From positions 165,124 through 229,123 of the forward strand of contig NZ_JACHCC010000006.1 of the NCBI RefSeq assembly GCF_014207135.1: a stretch of DNA of 64,000 bases, in the 5' to 3' direction. Origin of the DNA: Pedobacter cryoconitis. Its GTDB lineage: Bacteria; Bacteroidota; Bacteroidia; Sphingobacteriales; Sphingobacteriaceae. Position 1 is the stretch's first letter. The number at the start of each line of letters is the position of its first letter. Position numbers and translations under genes: made by a program. Positions 1 to 8,489 of this stretch are shown one piece after another. Below the pieces are notes generated by a model. That model made no database searches. It was not told where the DNA came from and saw only the letters and a list, made by a program, of their open reading frames with translations.

Positions 1-962
1 TGATTACTGCTGCCGATTTGAAAAATTATCATGCTGTATGGAGAAAAACAGTATCCGGTAAATACAAAAACTACACTGTAATTTCTATGCCCCCACCATC
101 AAGTGGAGGTATTGCATTGATTACGATGTTGAAACAGGTCGGAGATTATCCATTAAACAAATGGGGTTTTCAAAAAGATTCTACAGTTCAGCTGATGGTT
201 GAGGTAGAGCGCAGGGCTTATGCTGACCGTGCCAGTTACCTGGGCGATCCGGACTTCTTTAAAGTGCCTCAGGCGGCTTTACTGAATAATGATTACATCA
301 AGTCAAGGACTGATGGAATCAGCTTCGCTAAGGCTACGCCAAGCAGCGAGGTTAAGCCTGGTACCTTGCCTTTATATGAGAGTGAGCAGACTACACACTA
401 TTCGATTGTAGATAGCGAAGGAAATGCGGTGTCTGCGACAACAACTTTAAATGGTTCTTATGGTTCACTGGTTGTTGTAGATGGCGGCGGATTTATTATG
501 AATAATGAGATGGATGATTTCTCTGTAAAACCTGGTACCCCAAATATGTACGGTCTGGTTGGTGGAGAGGCAAATTCGATTGTTCCCGGAAAGAGAATGT
601 TAAGTTCAATGACCCCGACTATTATTGAAGAAAACGGAAACCTGAGAATGGTTGTAGGTACGCCGGGTGGATCGACTATTATTACCTCGGTATTTCAGAC
701 CATTCTGAATGTACTGGCATTCGGGCAGGATATGCAGGCGGCGGTTGCTGCCCCAAGGTTCCACCACCAGTGGCTACCGGATGAGGTCTTTGTAGAAAAG
801 GGAGCTATTGACGATACGACAAGAGCTAAACTGGAATCTAAAGGTTATAAGATCACACCACGCGAGCCAATGGGCCGTGTTGATGCTATTCTAGTTAAGC
901 CAAACGGAGAGTTAGAGACTGGAGCAGACCCAAGGGGGAATGACAAAGGCTTAGGCTATTAA
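1..962 (+). CDS. ggt: gamma-glutamyltransferase, 3' part (5' end outside window)
   Basis: The reading frame is open from the first base of the window, so only the C-terminal ~319 residues are present. The enzyme cleaves the gamma-glutamyl bond of glutathione and transfers the glutamyl group to water or amino acids; it is normally secreted to the periplasm and matures by self-cleavage. Visible family marks are the MPPPSSGG segment, the TTHYS motif (its first Thr, near base 390, is the expected nucleophile exposed by self-cleavage), and the downstream LSSMTPT and GTPGGS segments that bind substrate. The whole small subunit and the end of the large subunit are therefore here. The gene ends just before a hairpin that serves the convergent helicase gene. 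Family assignment is firm; signal peptide and start cannot be seen. Confidence 0.93.
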   Translation, partial: ITAADLKNYHAVWRKTVSGKYKNYTVISMPPPSSGGIALITMLKQVGDYPLNKWGFQKDSTVQLMVEVERRAYADRASYLGDPDFFKVPQAALLNNDYIKSRTDGISFAKATPSSEVKPGTLPLYESEQTTHYSIVDSEGNAVSATTTLNGSYGSLVVVDGGGFIMNNEMDDFSVKPGTPNMYGLVGGEANSIVPGKRMLSSMTPTIIEENGNLRMVVGTPGGSTIITSVFQTILNVLAFGQDMQAAVAAPRFHHQWLPDEVFVEKGAIDDTTRAKLESKGYKITPREPMGRVDAILVKPNGELETGADPRGNDKGLGY

Positions 963-967
963 GATCA

Positions 968-997
968 AAAAAAAGCAGCCCGGTAAACCGGGCTGCT
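968..997 (-). terminator. terminator of the DEAD-box helicase gene
   Basis: Eleven-base arms (974-984 and 987-997, agcagcccggt paired with accgggctgct) form a GC-rich hairpin. Read on the minus strand it is followed by a run of T residues, as expected for intrinsic termination 25 bp after the helicase stop codon. On the plus strand no T run follows, so it probably acts mainly for the helicase gene. Confidence 0.8.
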
Positions 998-1022
998 CAT
1001 TGTTATATTATGTTTAGGATGA

Positions 1023-2915
1023 TTAAGATCTGCGTCTTCTTTCGCCTGTTCCGCTTCCGCCTTCACGAGGTTTACCAGAGAAATCTCTGAATCCACCACC
1101 AGTGCTGCTTCCGCCTTCACGTCTGCCGCTACCGCCAGAATTTCTTCTGTCGCCACCGCCATAGCTTTTGCGTTCACCACCACCATAGCTTTTTCTCTCG
1201 CCGCCACCGCCGCCGCCGTAGCTTTTGCGTTCGCCGCCACCATAGCCACCTCTTCTTTCACCACCACCAGATCTTCTTTCGCCACCTTCTGGTGCATCAC
1301 CAGATTTTTCAATTCTAACACTACGGTTATTGAACTGGATGTCTTTGAAGTTGCTGAATAATGAATCAACAATAGCATTTTCAACTTCAAAGAATGAATA
1401 AACACCTTTAAGGTCAATTTTACCAATGTTTTTACCACTGATTTTACCGTTGTTACATACAAAAGATAATAAGTCACCTCTTGTAAATTCATCTACCGAA
1501 CCTACGTTGATAAATAAACGGGTATAATCACTGTTTCTTGCACCTCTTGCACCACGGTCAGCGCGATCACCACGTTCGTCGTTTGCTGCTGCATTTAAAT
1601 CAGGTGCATTTTTGTAATACTCTAAAAAGCGGTTAAACTCTAAAGATGCAAAACGTTTGATTACTTCTTCTTTGCTTAATTCAGCAAATTCATCCATGAT
1701 TCTAGGGATGTATTGCTCAATCTGTGCTTCATTTACTTCAACATTGTGAACTTTGTGAACCAGTGAGAACAGTTGTTTTTCACAAACATCAAATCCTGTA
1801 GGTAATTCTGCTTTAGTAAATTGTTTACCGATGATTCTTTCAATCTGACGGATTTTTCCAGTTTCTTTAGCATTGATGATACAGATAGAAATACCAGTTT
1901 TACCAGCTCTTCCTGTACGACCACTTCTGTGTGTATAACTTTCAATCTCATCAGGTAATGAATAGTTGATAACGTGTGTTACGTTATTTACATCAATACC
2001 ACGTGCTGCAACATCTGTAGCAATTAATAACTGCATGTTACGGTCACGGAAACGCTGCATAACTTTATCACGTTGTTGTTGTGATAAATCACCATGCAAA
2101 GCATCAGCATTGTAACCATCCTTGATCAGATTCTCAGCAACATCCTGCGTATCCATTTTGGTTTTACAGAAAACTACTGCGAAAATTTCAGGGTTGAAAT
2201 CTACAATACGTTTTAAAGCAGCGTATTTATCTCTTGCACGTACCATGTAATACTCATGCTCAATATTTACGTTACCGGTATTTTTGGTACCCATGGTCAA
2301 CTCAGTAGGGTTGTCCATGTAGTTTTTAGCTATTCTTCTAACCTCAGGAGGCATAGTAGCTGAAAACAACCATGTTTTTTTATCGTCAGGTGTAGTAGAC
2401 AAGATATCATTAATGTCTTCCTGGAAACCCATGTTAAGCATTTCATCAGCCTCGTCTAAAACTACATATTTCACACTACTGAAATCTATAGCCTTACGGC
2501 CAATAATATCTAACATACGGCCCGGTGTAGCCACAACGACTTGTACACCGTTTCTAATTTCACGCAACTGCTGCACAATGTTCGCGCCACCGTAAACGGC
2601 AACAACACTCGCACCAGAGATGTTTTTTGAGTAATTTTTGATGTCGCTGGCAATCTGCAAGCAAAGCTCCCGGGTAGGGCATAGAATTAAAGCCTGAGGC
2701 TTATTCAATTTGAAGTCAATCAGTTCAATTAGCGGCAAACCAAATGCTGCTGTTTTTCCTGTTCCTGTTTGGGCCAAACCAACAAAATCGTTATTGCCCT
2801 CTAACAGCACAGGAATAGCTTGCTCCTGAATAGGTGTTGGATTTTCGAAACCTAAATCCTTTACGGCATTAACAACGTCATCACTTATCCCCAATAATTT
2901 AAATGGGTTTATCAT
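1023..2915 (-). CDS. DEAD-box ATP-dependent RNA helicase with DbpA-type RNA-binding domain and Gly/Arg tail
   Basis: This 630-residue cytoplasmic RNA helicase probably unwinds structured RNA in ribosome assembly or cold adaptation. All core motifs are visible: Q motif near 23-35, motif I AQTGTGKT (48-55), PTREL (80-84), TPGR (130-133), DEAD (154-157), SAT (185-187), ATDVAARGID (299-308) and HRSGRTGRAG (329-338). Residues ~464-540 resemble the DbpA/CsdA RNA-binding domain. From ~543 to the end the chain is a low-complexity tail of GGERKSYGGG-like units with many Arg and Lys, typical of unspecific RNA binding. It is CshA/DeaD-like; whether it is orthologous to E. coli deaD or dbpA cannot be decided here, so no symbol is given. 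Start ATG at 2915 gives the expected short N-terminus before the Q motif. Confidence 0.95.
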   Translation of the reverse strand: MINPFKLLGISDDVVNAVKDLGFENPTPIQEQAIPVLLEGNNDFVGLAQTGTGKTAAFGLPLIELIDFKLNKPQALILCPTRELCLQIASDIKNYSKNISGASVVAVYGGANIVQQLREIRNGVQVVVATPGRMLDIIGRKAIDFSSVKYVVLDEADEMLNMGFQEDINDILSTTPDDKKTWLFSATMPPEVRRIAKNYMDNPTELTMGTKNTGNVNIEHEYYMVRARDKYAALKRIVDFNPEIFAVVFCKTKMDTQDVAENLIKDGYNADALHGDLSQQQRDKVMQRFRDRNMQLLIATDVAARGIDVNNVTHVINYSLPDEIESYTHRSGRTGRAGKTGISICIINAKETGKIRQIERIIGKQFTKAELPTGFDVCEKQLFSLVHKVHNVEVNEAQIEQYIPRIMDEFAELSKEEVIKRFASLEFNRFLEYYKNAPDLNAAANDERGDRADRGARGARNSDYTRLFINVGSVDEFTRGDLLSFVCNNGKISGKNIGKIDLKGVYSFFEVENAIVDSLFSNFKDIQFNNRSVRIEKSGDAPEGGERRSGGGERRGGYGGGERKSYGGGGGGERKSYGGGERKSYGGGDRRNSGGSGRREGGSSTGGGFRDFSGKPREGGSGTGERRRRS

Positions 2916-2937
2916 TTTAACTTTATTTATTAAGCCG

Positions 2938-2945
2938 CAAAGGTA
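2938..2945 (-). promoter_or_regulatory. -7 promoter element for the helicase gene
   Basis: On the minus strand the sequence reads TACCTTTG, a perfect match to the Bacteroidota -7 consensus TAnnTTTG, 22 bases before the helicase ATG. No clear -33 TTTG is seen at the usual spacing. Confidence 0.55.
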
Positions 2946-2998
2946 CGCTTATTTTTCGGTATTTGTTTGGTACATAACCAAATAATAATATAATACGA

Positions 2999-3457
2999 TT
3001 ATCTGAGCCTGTCAGCCGAGCGGATTAGTTGCTCATCTTTACGGATACCTCTGTGTGCCAGCGCACAAAAAAGAACTGAAAGTATGGGAAGATAGGCGCC
3101 TATATTGAACGTTGCCCCATCAATCCCACCTGGGATTTTAAGGGCATAACTTGCTATCCAGCCTGCTAAGGCAAGGATTAAGACTATAGTAAGCAGTACG
3201 ATACGTTTTTGCAGGGTCCTGTTTCTGAAAGTGAATATATTTCCAAGGCAAATCAGTCCGACTAGGATGGTACCCCCAAAAAGTGCTGTATAAGATTCTA
3301 TCCGGTGTGCTATATTATTTGTCCGCTGATAAAAACCGCCTACCTGGAACCAGAAATCACCTGTGTTGCTCTGTTTAGTTAATATAGGTAAGATTAGCAG
3401 AAAAAACAGCGTAAGAGATGCTAAAAACAACCATACGGATTGAACCCTTTGTATCAT
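2999..3457 (-). CDS. DUF4293 family membrane protein
   Basis: A 152-residue integral membrane protein starting MIQRVQSVWLF, the typical opening of the Bacteroidota family DUF4293. Four hydrophobic segments are visible (about 8-25, 57-75, 84-106 and 114-135), ending in a basic cytoplasmic tail. No function is established for the family and no catalytic residues are apparent. It is transcribed divergently from truA, and its putative -7 element (3478-3485) lies just upstream of the ATG. Length and topology fit the family; the biological role is unknown. Confidence 0.8.
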   Translation of the reverse strand: MIQRVQSVWLFLASLTLFFLLILPILTKQSNTGDFWFQVGGFYQRTNNIAHRIESYTALFGGTILVGLICLGNIFTFRNRTLQKRIVLLTIVLILALAGWIASYALKIPGGIDGATFNIGAYLPILSVLFCALAHRGIRKDEQLIRSADRLR

Positions 3458-3477
3458 ATCAATTTAATAATTTTCAA

Positions 3478-3485
3478 CAAATATA
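3478..3485 (-). promoter_or_regulatory. -7 promoter element for the DUF4293 gene
   Basis: The minus strand reads TATATTTG (TAnnTTTG consensus) 20 bases before the ATG at 3457. It is arranged back to back with the truA element at 3526-3533. Confidence 0.5.
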
Positions 3486-3525
3486 TTAAAAGACATTAAA
3501 CGGCTGAATCTAAAGCGGAAAAAAG

Positions 3526-3533
3526 TATTTTTG
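3526..3533 (+). promoter_or_regulatory. -7 promoter element for truA
   Basis: TATTTTTG matches TAnnTTTG. Its last base is only seven bases before the TTG start of truA, so transcription should begin at or next to the start codon and leave essentially no leader. Confidence 0.55.
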
Positions 3534-3540
3534 CAGTCAA

Positions 3541-4293
3541 TTGAATACACAACGTTTTTTTATAGAATTAGCCTATGACGGCACAGCTTATCATGGATGG
3601 CAGACACAGCCAAACGCGGTAACTGTTCAGCAGGAACTGGATAAGGCCCTGTCTGTTTTTTTCAGACAACCGGTCGAATCGCTGGGCTGCGGCAGAACAG
3701 ATGCCGGCGTTCATGCCAGTCAGTTTTTTGCGCATATGGATTTGCAGGATGTAACCGAAGCTGCCGCGATCAATGCTGTGGGTGGAGTGAATGCGCTCTT
3801 ACCTTATCCTATTGCAGTCAAGAGAATTTTTAAGGTTGCTGATACTGCACATGCACGTTTTGATGCAACGGCCAGGTCTTATGAATACCATTTCCATTTT
3901 CATAAAGACCCATTCAAATTAAACCGGTCCTGGTTATATAAAGCAAAGCTGGATATCGGGGCGATGAATGAAGCCGCTGCACAATTATTAACCTATACGG
4001 ACTTTACCAGTTTCAGCAAATCGAATACTTCTACTGCGACAAACAATTGTAAAATTACCCAGGCATATTTCCGGGAGACAGAAGGGGGACTTATATTTAC
4101 TATCTCTGCTGACCGGTTTCTGCGAAATATGGTGAGAGCAATTGTCGGAACTTTAATCCTCATCGGGAGAAAAGAAATCGGCTTGGCCCAGCTGAAAGAA
4201 ATTATAGAGAGTAAAAACCGGAGTAACGCCGGACAGTCAGTACCTGCCTGCGGTCTTTACCTCGTGAATATTATTTATCCTTTTGTGAATTAA
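3541..4293 (+). CDS. truA: tRNA pseudouridine synthase A
   Basis: TruA isomerises uridines 38-40 in the anticodon arm of many tRNAs. The 250-residue length is normal. The catalytic Asp lies in the GRTDAGVHA motif (Asp54), and the N-terminal FIELAYDGTAYHGWQ segment and the C-terminal FLRNMVRAIVGTL segment are also typical. The start is TTG at 3541: the upstream frame closes at the TAA at 3511 and contains no ATG, and TruA proteins normally begin only a few residues before the FIEL strand. The gene is followed after 2 bp by an ABC transporter gene, so the two are probably co-transcribed. The -7 element next to the TTG suggests a leaderless message. Confidence 0.95.
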   Translation: MNTQRFFIELAYDGTAYHGWQTQPNAVTVQQELDKALSVFFRQPVESLGCGRTDAGVHASQFFAHMDLQDVTEAAAINAVGGVNALLPYPIAVKRIFKVADTAHARFDATARSYEYHFHFHKDPFKLNRSWLYKAKLDIGAMNEAAAQLLTYTDFTSFSKSNTSTATNNCKITQAYFRETEGGLIFTISADRFLRNMVRAIVGTLILIGRKEIGLAQLKEIIESKNRSNAGQSVPACGLYLVNIIYPFVN

Positions 4294-4295
4294 TT

Positions 4296-6065
4296 ATGTC
4301 AAAAATTACAGGTGATGCGTTTAATGTAAGCTTATTGAAAAGGGTTTTTCAATATGTGAAACCTTACCGCAGTATATTTATCTGGTCAGTCATTTTAACT
4401 ATACTGCTGGCTATTGTAGCACCCGTAAGACCTCTGCTGATTAAGTATACACTGGATAATTATATCCTTAAGGGGCAGTATAGCGGTTTACTGATGATGA
4501 CGGTTGTGATGCTGGTCTTACTGGTTGTCCAGAGCGGGATTCAGTATAGCCATACCTTATTAACCAATACACTGGGGCAGTCAGCTATCCGCGACCTGAG
4601 GATTAACGTGTTTAACCATATTACCAGACTCAGACTACAGTATTTTGATAAAACACCTATTGGTCAGCTGATCACCCGTACAGTGTCTGATCTGGAAACG
4701 ATATCAGATATATTCTCGGAGGGGCTGATTGTGATCATCGGAGACATTTTACAGGTGATTGCCATTATCGTAGTGATGTTTTATACGGATTGGGGATTAA
4801 CTCTTGTCGTTCTGCTGCCGATGCCATTATTAATTATGGCGACCTCAGTTTTCCAGAAATCTATCAAATCAGCTTTTCAGGAAATCAGGACCGAAGTATC
4901 CAATTTGAATACCTATCTGCAGGAACATATTACCGGGATTTCAATTATCCAGTATTTTGCCAGAGAGGATCAGGAATACCGTAAATTCAAAAAGATTAAT
5001 GCCCGTTACCGCGATGCGAATATCCGTTCTAACTGGTATTACTCTATTTTCTTTCCTGTGGTCGAAATTATCTCTGCCATGTCCATGGGACTATTGGTCT
5101 GGTACGGAGCTAAAAGTATTCTGGCCAAACCCTTGAATGTGACGCCGGGCACAATTACGGAATTTCTTCTTTATATCGGGATGCTGTTCAGGCCTATCCG
5201 TGAGCTTGCTGATAAATTTAATACCCTTCAGATGGGTATGGTTGGAGCAGAACGCGTATTCAGAGTTCTCGATACTGATGAGCTGACTGTCAATAAAGGA
5301 ACTTATCAACCGGCTAAAATGGCTGGAAATATAACCTTTGATAAAGTCTGGTTTGCTTATAATGATGAAAATTATGTACTGAAGAATATCTCTTTTGAAG
5401 TGAAGGCTGGTCAGACAGTCGCGATGGTGGGGGCAACCGGCGCAGGAAAATCTTCTACCATCAATATCCTGAATCGCTTCTATGCGATCCAGAAAGGAGA
5501 AATTAAAGTAGATGGCGTCAGTATCGATGATTATGAACTGAACTATTTAAGACATCATATTGCTACTGTATTACAGGATGTCTTCCTGTTTTCGGATACT
5601 ATTTTTAATAATATCACTTTGAACAATCCGGCTATTACGATGGAGGAGGTTGTCGATGCCGCTATAAAAGTAGGTGCACATGATTTTATTGAAAGACTTC
5701 CGGGCGGTTATCAGTATAATGTAATGGAGCGCGGGGCTACGCTCTCCGCCGGACAGGCACAGCTGATCTCCTTTATCCGGGCCCTGGTTTACAATCCTTC
5801 TATTCTAGTACTTGATGAAGCGACTTCATCCGTAGATACGGAGACCGAAATGCTGATCCAGACCGCAATCGATAAACTGATGAAAGGCCGTACCTCCATT
5901 GTCATTGCACACAGGCTGTCAACCATACAGAAAGCCGATCAGATCATCGTACTCGATAAAGGAGAAATCAAGGAAATCGGTAATCACCAGGAATTACTGA
6001 AACTGGATGGTTATTATAAGAGATTGTACGATTTACAGTTCAACTCTGTAGGAATCGCTAAATAA
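4296..6065 (+). CDS. ABC exporter, fused permease and ATPase (MsbA/multidrug-like)
   Basis: A 589-residue type IV ABC exporter half-transporter of the inner membrane, expected to work as a dimer. Residues ~28-300 form the six-helix membrane domain; ~345-575 form the ATPase. Walker A is GATGAGKS (379-386), the signature is LSAGQ (483-487, Ala replacing the usual Gly), Walker B is ILVLDE (503-508) with the catalytic Glu, and the H-loop His is at 539. With all catalytic residues present the protein could work as a homodimer. The substrate is not evident; lipids, drugs or peptides are all possible. It starts 2 bp after the truA stop. Confidence 0.9.
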   Translation: MSKITGDAFNVSLLKRVFQYVKPYRSIFIWSVILTILLAIVAPVRPLLIKYTLDNYILKGQYSGLLMMTVVMLVLLVVQSGIQYSHTLLTNTLGQSAIRDLRINVFNHITRLRLQYFDKTPIGQLITRTVSDLETISDIFSEGLIVIIGDILQVIAIIVVMFYTDWGLTLVVLLPMPLLIMATSVFQKSIKSAFQEIRTEVSNLNTYLQEHITGISIIQYFAREDQEYRKFKKINARYRDANIRSNWYYSIFFPVVEIISAMSMGLLVWYGAKSILAKPLNVTPGTITEFLLYIGMLFRPIRELADKFNTLQMGMVGAERVFRVLDTDELTVNKGTYQPAKMAGNITFDKVWFAYNDENYVLKNISFEVKAGQTVAMVGATGAGKSSTINILNRFYAIQKGEIKVDGVSIDDYELNYLRHHIATVLQDVFLFSDTIFNNITLNNPAITMEEVVDAAIKVGAHDFIERLPGGYQYNVMERGATLSAGQAQLISFIRALVYNPSILVLDEATSSVDTETEMLIQTAIDKLMKGRTSIVIAHRLSTIQKADQIIVLDKGEIKEIGNHQELLKLDGYYKRLYDLQFNSVGIAK

Positions 6066-6139
6066 AGGACATCGGGACTATCATCCCTGGGTAATGTTCG
6101 TCCTTCGGGGATATTCTTTTCATTATAATTGGAAATGCA

Positions 6140-6170
6140 TTTGTCATTCCATTCAATAATCTTAGATTTG
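6140..6170 (+). promoter_or_regulatory. sucD promoter (-33 TTTG, -7 TAGATTTG)
   Basis: TTTG at 6140-6143 and TAGATTTG at 6163-6170 are separated by 19 bp, matching the classical Bacteroidota promoter layout. Transcription should start near 6176, leaving a leader of about 14 nt before the sucD ATG. Confidence 0.8.
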
Positions 6171-6189
6171 CATAAAAAATTATAGATAC

Positions 6190-7062
6190 ATGAGTGTTTT
6201 AGTAAATAAAGATTCAAAAGTAATTGTACAAGGTTTTACCGGAAATGAAGGTACTTACCATGCTTCGCAAATGATAGAATACGGAACTGACGTAGTTGGC
6301 GGGGTTACTCCTGGTAAAGGCGGACAAACTCATTTAGACAGACCGGTTTTTAATACGGTTAAAGATGCGGTTGATCAGGCTGGCGCTAATGTATCTATCA
6401 TCTTTGTTCCACCTGCATTTGCTGCAGATGCTATTATGGAAGCTGCTGAAGCTGGGATTAAAGTTATTGTATGTATTACCGAAGGTATCCCTACAAAGGA
6501 TATGATTCAGGTTAAAGAATATATTGCCGGAAGAGACTGCCGTTTAATTGGTCCTAACTGCCCGGGTGTTATTACTGCTGATGAGGCTAAAGTTGGTATC
6601 ATGCCAGGTTTTATCTTCAAAAAAGGTACAGTAGGTGTAGTTTCTAAATCAGGAACTTTGACTTATGAAGCAGTTGATCAGGTTGTGAAAGCTGGTTTAG
6701 GTATTACTACTGCTATCGGTATTGGTGGAGATCCTATCATCGGAACTACAACTAAAGAAGCTGTTGAGCTGTTAATGAATGATCCTGAAACTGAAGGTAT
6801 CATCATGATCGGTGAAATAGGTGGTGGTATGGAAGCTGAGGCTGCATTGTGGATCAAAGCACACGGTACTAAACCTGTTGTAGGATTTATCGCTGGTCAG
6901 ACTGCTCCTGCGGGACGTAGAATGGGTCATGCTGGTGCTATTGTAGGTGGTGCTGATGATACTGCTGCTGCTAAAATGAAAATTATGGCAGAATGCGGAA
7001 TCCGTGTAGTAGAAAGTCCTGCTGAAATCGGTGAAGCTATGGCTGAGTTATTAAAGAAATAA
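6190..7062 (+). CDS. sucD: succinyl-CoA synthetase, alpha subunit
   Basis: The alpha subunit binds CoA in its Rossmann domain and carries the phospho-histidine that relays phosphate between succinyl-CoA and ADP/GDP in the TCA cycle. The 290-residue length is standard. The N-terminal [13 protein letters not shown] loop, the CoA-binding GGVTPGKGG segment, the GPNCPG motif and the GHAGAIVGG segment with the active His are all visible. The beta subunit gene sucC is not adjacent: the upstream neighbour is an ABC exporter and the downstream one is msrB. The gene has its own strong promoter. A palindromic element sits between the stop codon and the terminator. Confidence 0.96.
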   Translation: MSVLVNKDSKVIVQGFTGNEGTYHASQMIEYGTDVVGGVTPGKGGQTHLDRPVFNTVKDAVDQAGANVSIIFVPPAFAADAIMEAAEAGIKVIVCITEGIPTKDMIQVKEYIAGRDCRLIGPNCPGVITADEAKVGIMPGFIFKKGTVGVVSKSGTLTYEAVDQVVKAGLGITTAIGIGGDPIIGTTTKEAVELLMNDPETEGIIMIGEIGGGMEAEAALWIKAHGTKPVVGFIAGQTAPAGRRMGHAGAIVGGADDTAAAKMKIMAECGIRVVESPAEIGEAMAELLKK

Positions 7063-7068
7063 TCCTTC

Positions 7069-7233
7069 TTAGAGCCGGTTTAAATTTAGATACTCAAATT
7101 GTTTATAGCTTATTTTTAAGCGAAACAAGGATTATTTATTTCTGGTAGCCTTCCTACAAGAAATGAATAAGACGATGTTGTAGCAAAAAAGAAGCATAAA
7201 CAAATGAGCAGATGAATTTTAAACAGGCTCTTA
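7069..7233 (+). repeat. ~160-bp palindromic MITE-like element with IS-like ends
   Basis: The two halves (about 7072-7148 and 7154-7230) are imperfect reverse complements over nearly their whole length around a 5-base centre (7149-7153). The outer ends read GAGCCGGTTTAAA on the left and, inverted, GAGCCTGTTTAAA on the right; the innermost 17 bases of each arm match at 15 positions. TTA flanks both ends (7069-7071 and 7231-7233), consistent with a 3-bp target duplication. No ORF of note lies inside. The ends and a TNA-type duplication recall IS5-family (IS1031-like) elements, so this may be a non-autonomous derivative; that family link is tentative. It separates the sucD stop from its terminator. 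Confidence 0.65.
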
Positions 7234-7244
7234 AATCAATATAA

Positions 7245-7280
7245 AAGAGGTTCGTGTAAAAGCGGACCTCTTTTTTTTTA
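7245..7280 (+). terminator. sucD terminator
   Basis: Arms 7245-7254 (aagaggttcg) and 7263-7272 (cggacctctt) pair with one G-U, and a run of T residues follows to 7279. It lies 180 bp after the sucD stop because the palindromic element is inserted between them. Confidence 0.85.
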
Positions 7281-7350
7281 TCATGTATTTGTCAGCTTAA
7301 ATTTTAACCGTGCTAAAAACTGTAGCTTAGCGTTAAGCGTATATAAATAC

Positions 7351-7827
7351 ATGAAAACGATCATTAGTAAATCAATATTAGTAGCAGGGCTGGTTTGTAT
7401 ATGCAGCCTGATGGCCTGCGCGCAGAACACAGATAAAGAATCACCTTCAAAAACGACCAGCAAAATGGGATGGAATAAATTAACCACAGAAGAAGAAGAT
7501 GTAATTGTGCATAAAGGCACAGAATACCCTGGTACAGGAACTTTATTGAAAAATACGGCGAAAGGTACTTATACCTGTAAACGTTGTAATGCTCCGCTTT
7601 ACCGTTCAGAATCAAAATTTGAATCTTCCTGCGGATGGCCGAGTTTTGATGATGAGATTAAGGGTGCTGTAATCAGGATTCCTGATGCAGATGGTTCAAG
7701 AACTGAAATTGTCTGTGCAAACTGTAAAGCTCACCTGGGACATGTATTCTTTGGCGAAGGTTTTACAGCAAAAAACACACGTAATTGTGTAAACTCAATT
7801 TCAATGAATTTTGTTCCTGATAAATAG
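7351..7827 (+). CDS. msrB: peptide-methionine (R)-S-oxide reductase, lipoprotein form
   Basis: MsrB reduces the R-sulfoxide of oxidised methionine in proteins. The protein has 158 residues. Residues 1-22 are a lipoprotein signal ending LMA-Cys23, so the enzyme is probably anchored outside the inner membrane rather than cytosolic. The two zinc-binding CxxC pairs (CKRC and CANC), the SCGWPSF segment and the catalytic region NCVNSISM (Cys as nucleophile) are present. The usual RYC before VNS is here RNC, a small change next to the catalytic Cys. A hairpin terminator follows. The reductant for an exported MsrB is not encoded next to it. Confidence 0.92.
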   Translation: MKTIISKSILVAGLVCICSLMACAQNTDKESPSKTTSKMGWNKLTTEEEDVIVHKGTEYPGTGTLLKNTAKGTYTCKRCNAPLYRSESKFESSCGWPSFDDEIKGAVIRIPDADGSRTEIVCANCKAHLGHVFFGEGFTAKNTRNCVNSISMNFVPDK

Positions 7828-7834
7828 CCTTATA

Positions 7835-7870
7835 GCTGTTTAAAGCCAGATAAACAGCGTTTTTATTTTT
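7835..7870 (+). terminator. msrB terminator
   Basis: Perfect 8-bp arms gctgttta (7835-7842) and taaacagc (7851-7858) are followed by a T-rich tract to about 7870. Confidence 0.8.
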
Positions 7871-7871
7871 C

Positions 7872-7906
7872 ATAAATGCCCGATGATCAGTTCGTTGGGC
7901 ATTTAT
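7872..7906. repeat. 10-bp perfect inverted repeat upstream of the rlpA-like gene
   Basis: ATAAATGCCC (7872-7881) and GGGCATTTAT (7897-7906) are exact reverse complements around a 15-base spacer. Neither strand has a following T run, so it does not look like a terminator. It ends three bases before the -33 TTTG of the downstream promoter and could be an operator. Confidence 0.45.
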
Positions 7907-7908
7907 AG

Positions 7909-7941
7909 TTTGGGACTATGGGGTTTTTTTACTTACCTTTG
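7909..7941 (+). promoter_or_regulatory. promoter of the rlpA-like gene
   Basis: TTTG at 7909-7912 and TACCTTTG at 7934-7941, 21 bp apart, match the Bacteroidota consensus. Transcription should begin near 7947, with the ATG at 7965. Confidence 0.7.
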
Positions 7942-7964
7942 AAAGTTCACCAACAAAATTAAAT

Positions 7965-8372
7965 ATGAAATATTGTTTGCTTTTATGGAGTATGTTCTTG
8001 TTTTTGCAGGTTGATGCACAGCAGGATACTCTGAGGTTAGACAGTGCAAATACCATGGTGTCGGATAGTTCGGCACTGATCAAAACCGGGCTTGCTACCT
8101 ATTATCATAGGAGATTTGAAGGCAGAAGAACCACCAGTGGAACAAGATACCGGGGCAAGAAATTAACAGCAGCTCACCGTACACTTCCTTTCGGTACTAT
8201 AGTTACAGTTACCAATCTGGCTAATGGAAAATCGGTCGATGTGGAAATCAACGACAGAGGTCCTTATACCAGGAGATATATCATCGATGTTTCTGAAAGA
8301 GCAGCCAAAGAGCTCGGATTTTTTAGAAAAGGACAGTCTAAAGTAAAACTTACTTATAGTCATTCTTCTTAA
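7965..8372 (+). CDS. RlpA-like double-psi beta-barrel protein, secreted
   Basis: A 135-residue protein with a cleavable signal peptide (about residues 1-19, ending VDA-QQ) followed by one RlpA-type double-psi beta-barrel domain (~44-133). The GLATYYHRRFEGRRTTSG opening, the LPFGT segment, and NDRGPY with the conserved Asp are characteristic. RlpA of Pseudomonas is a lytic transglycosylase for naked glycan strands; here there is no SPOR domain, so septal targeting is not implied, and enzymatic activity is inferred from family only. A consensus promoter precedes it. Confidence 0.88.
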   Translation: MKYCLLLWSMFLFLQVDAQQDTLRLDSANTMVSDSSALIKTGLATYYHRRFEGRRTTSGTRYRGKKLTAAHRTLPFGTIVTVTNLANGKSVDVEINDRGPYTRRYIIDVSERAAKELGFFRKGQSKVKLTYSHSS

Positions 8373-8489
8373 GTCCTGAATATCAGCTTAAGATAGTCAG
8401 GATCGCAAATGTTATTAACAGTTTTTCCTGATTCCTTTGACAACAGCAGAAATCAATAACAACTTTACAAAGTAAATTAACTGTAATTT

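Noticed and set aside
965..1492. 175-codon minus-strand ORF in the helicase 3' region
   Set aside because: It lies in another frame of the Gly/Arg-rich tail of the helicase; its Ala/Val/Lys composition mirrors that repeat DNA and it has no signal or family features.
6066..6139. Possible terminator hairpin after the ABC exporter gene
   Set aside because: The best pairing (atccc with ggggat across a ~19-base loop) is short and has no clean T run; too weak to list.
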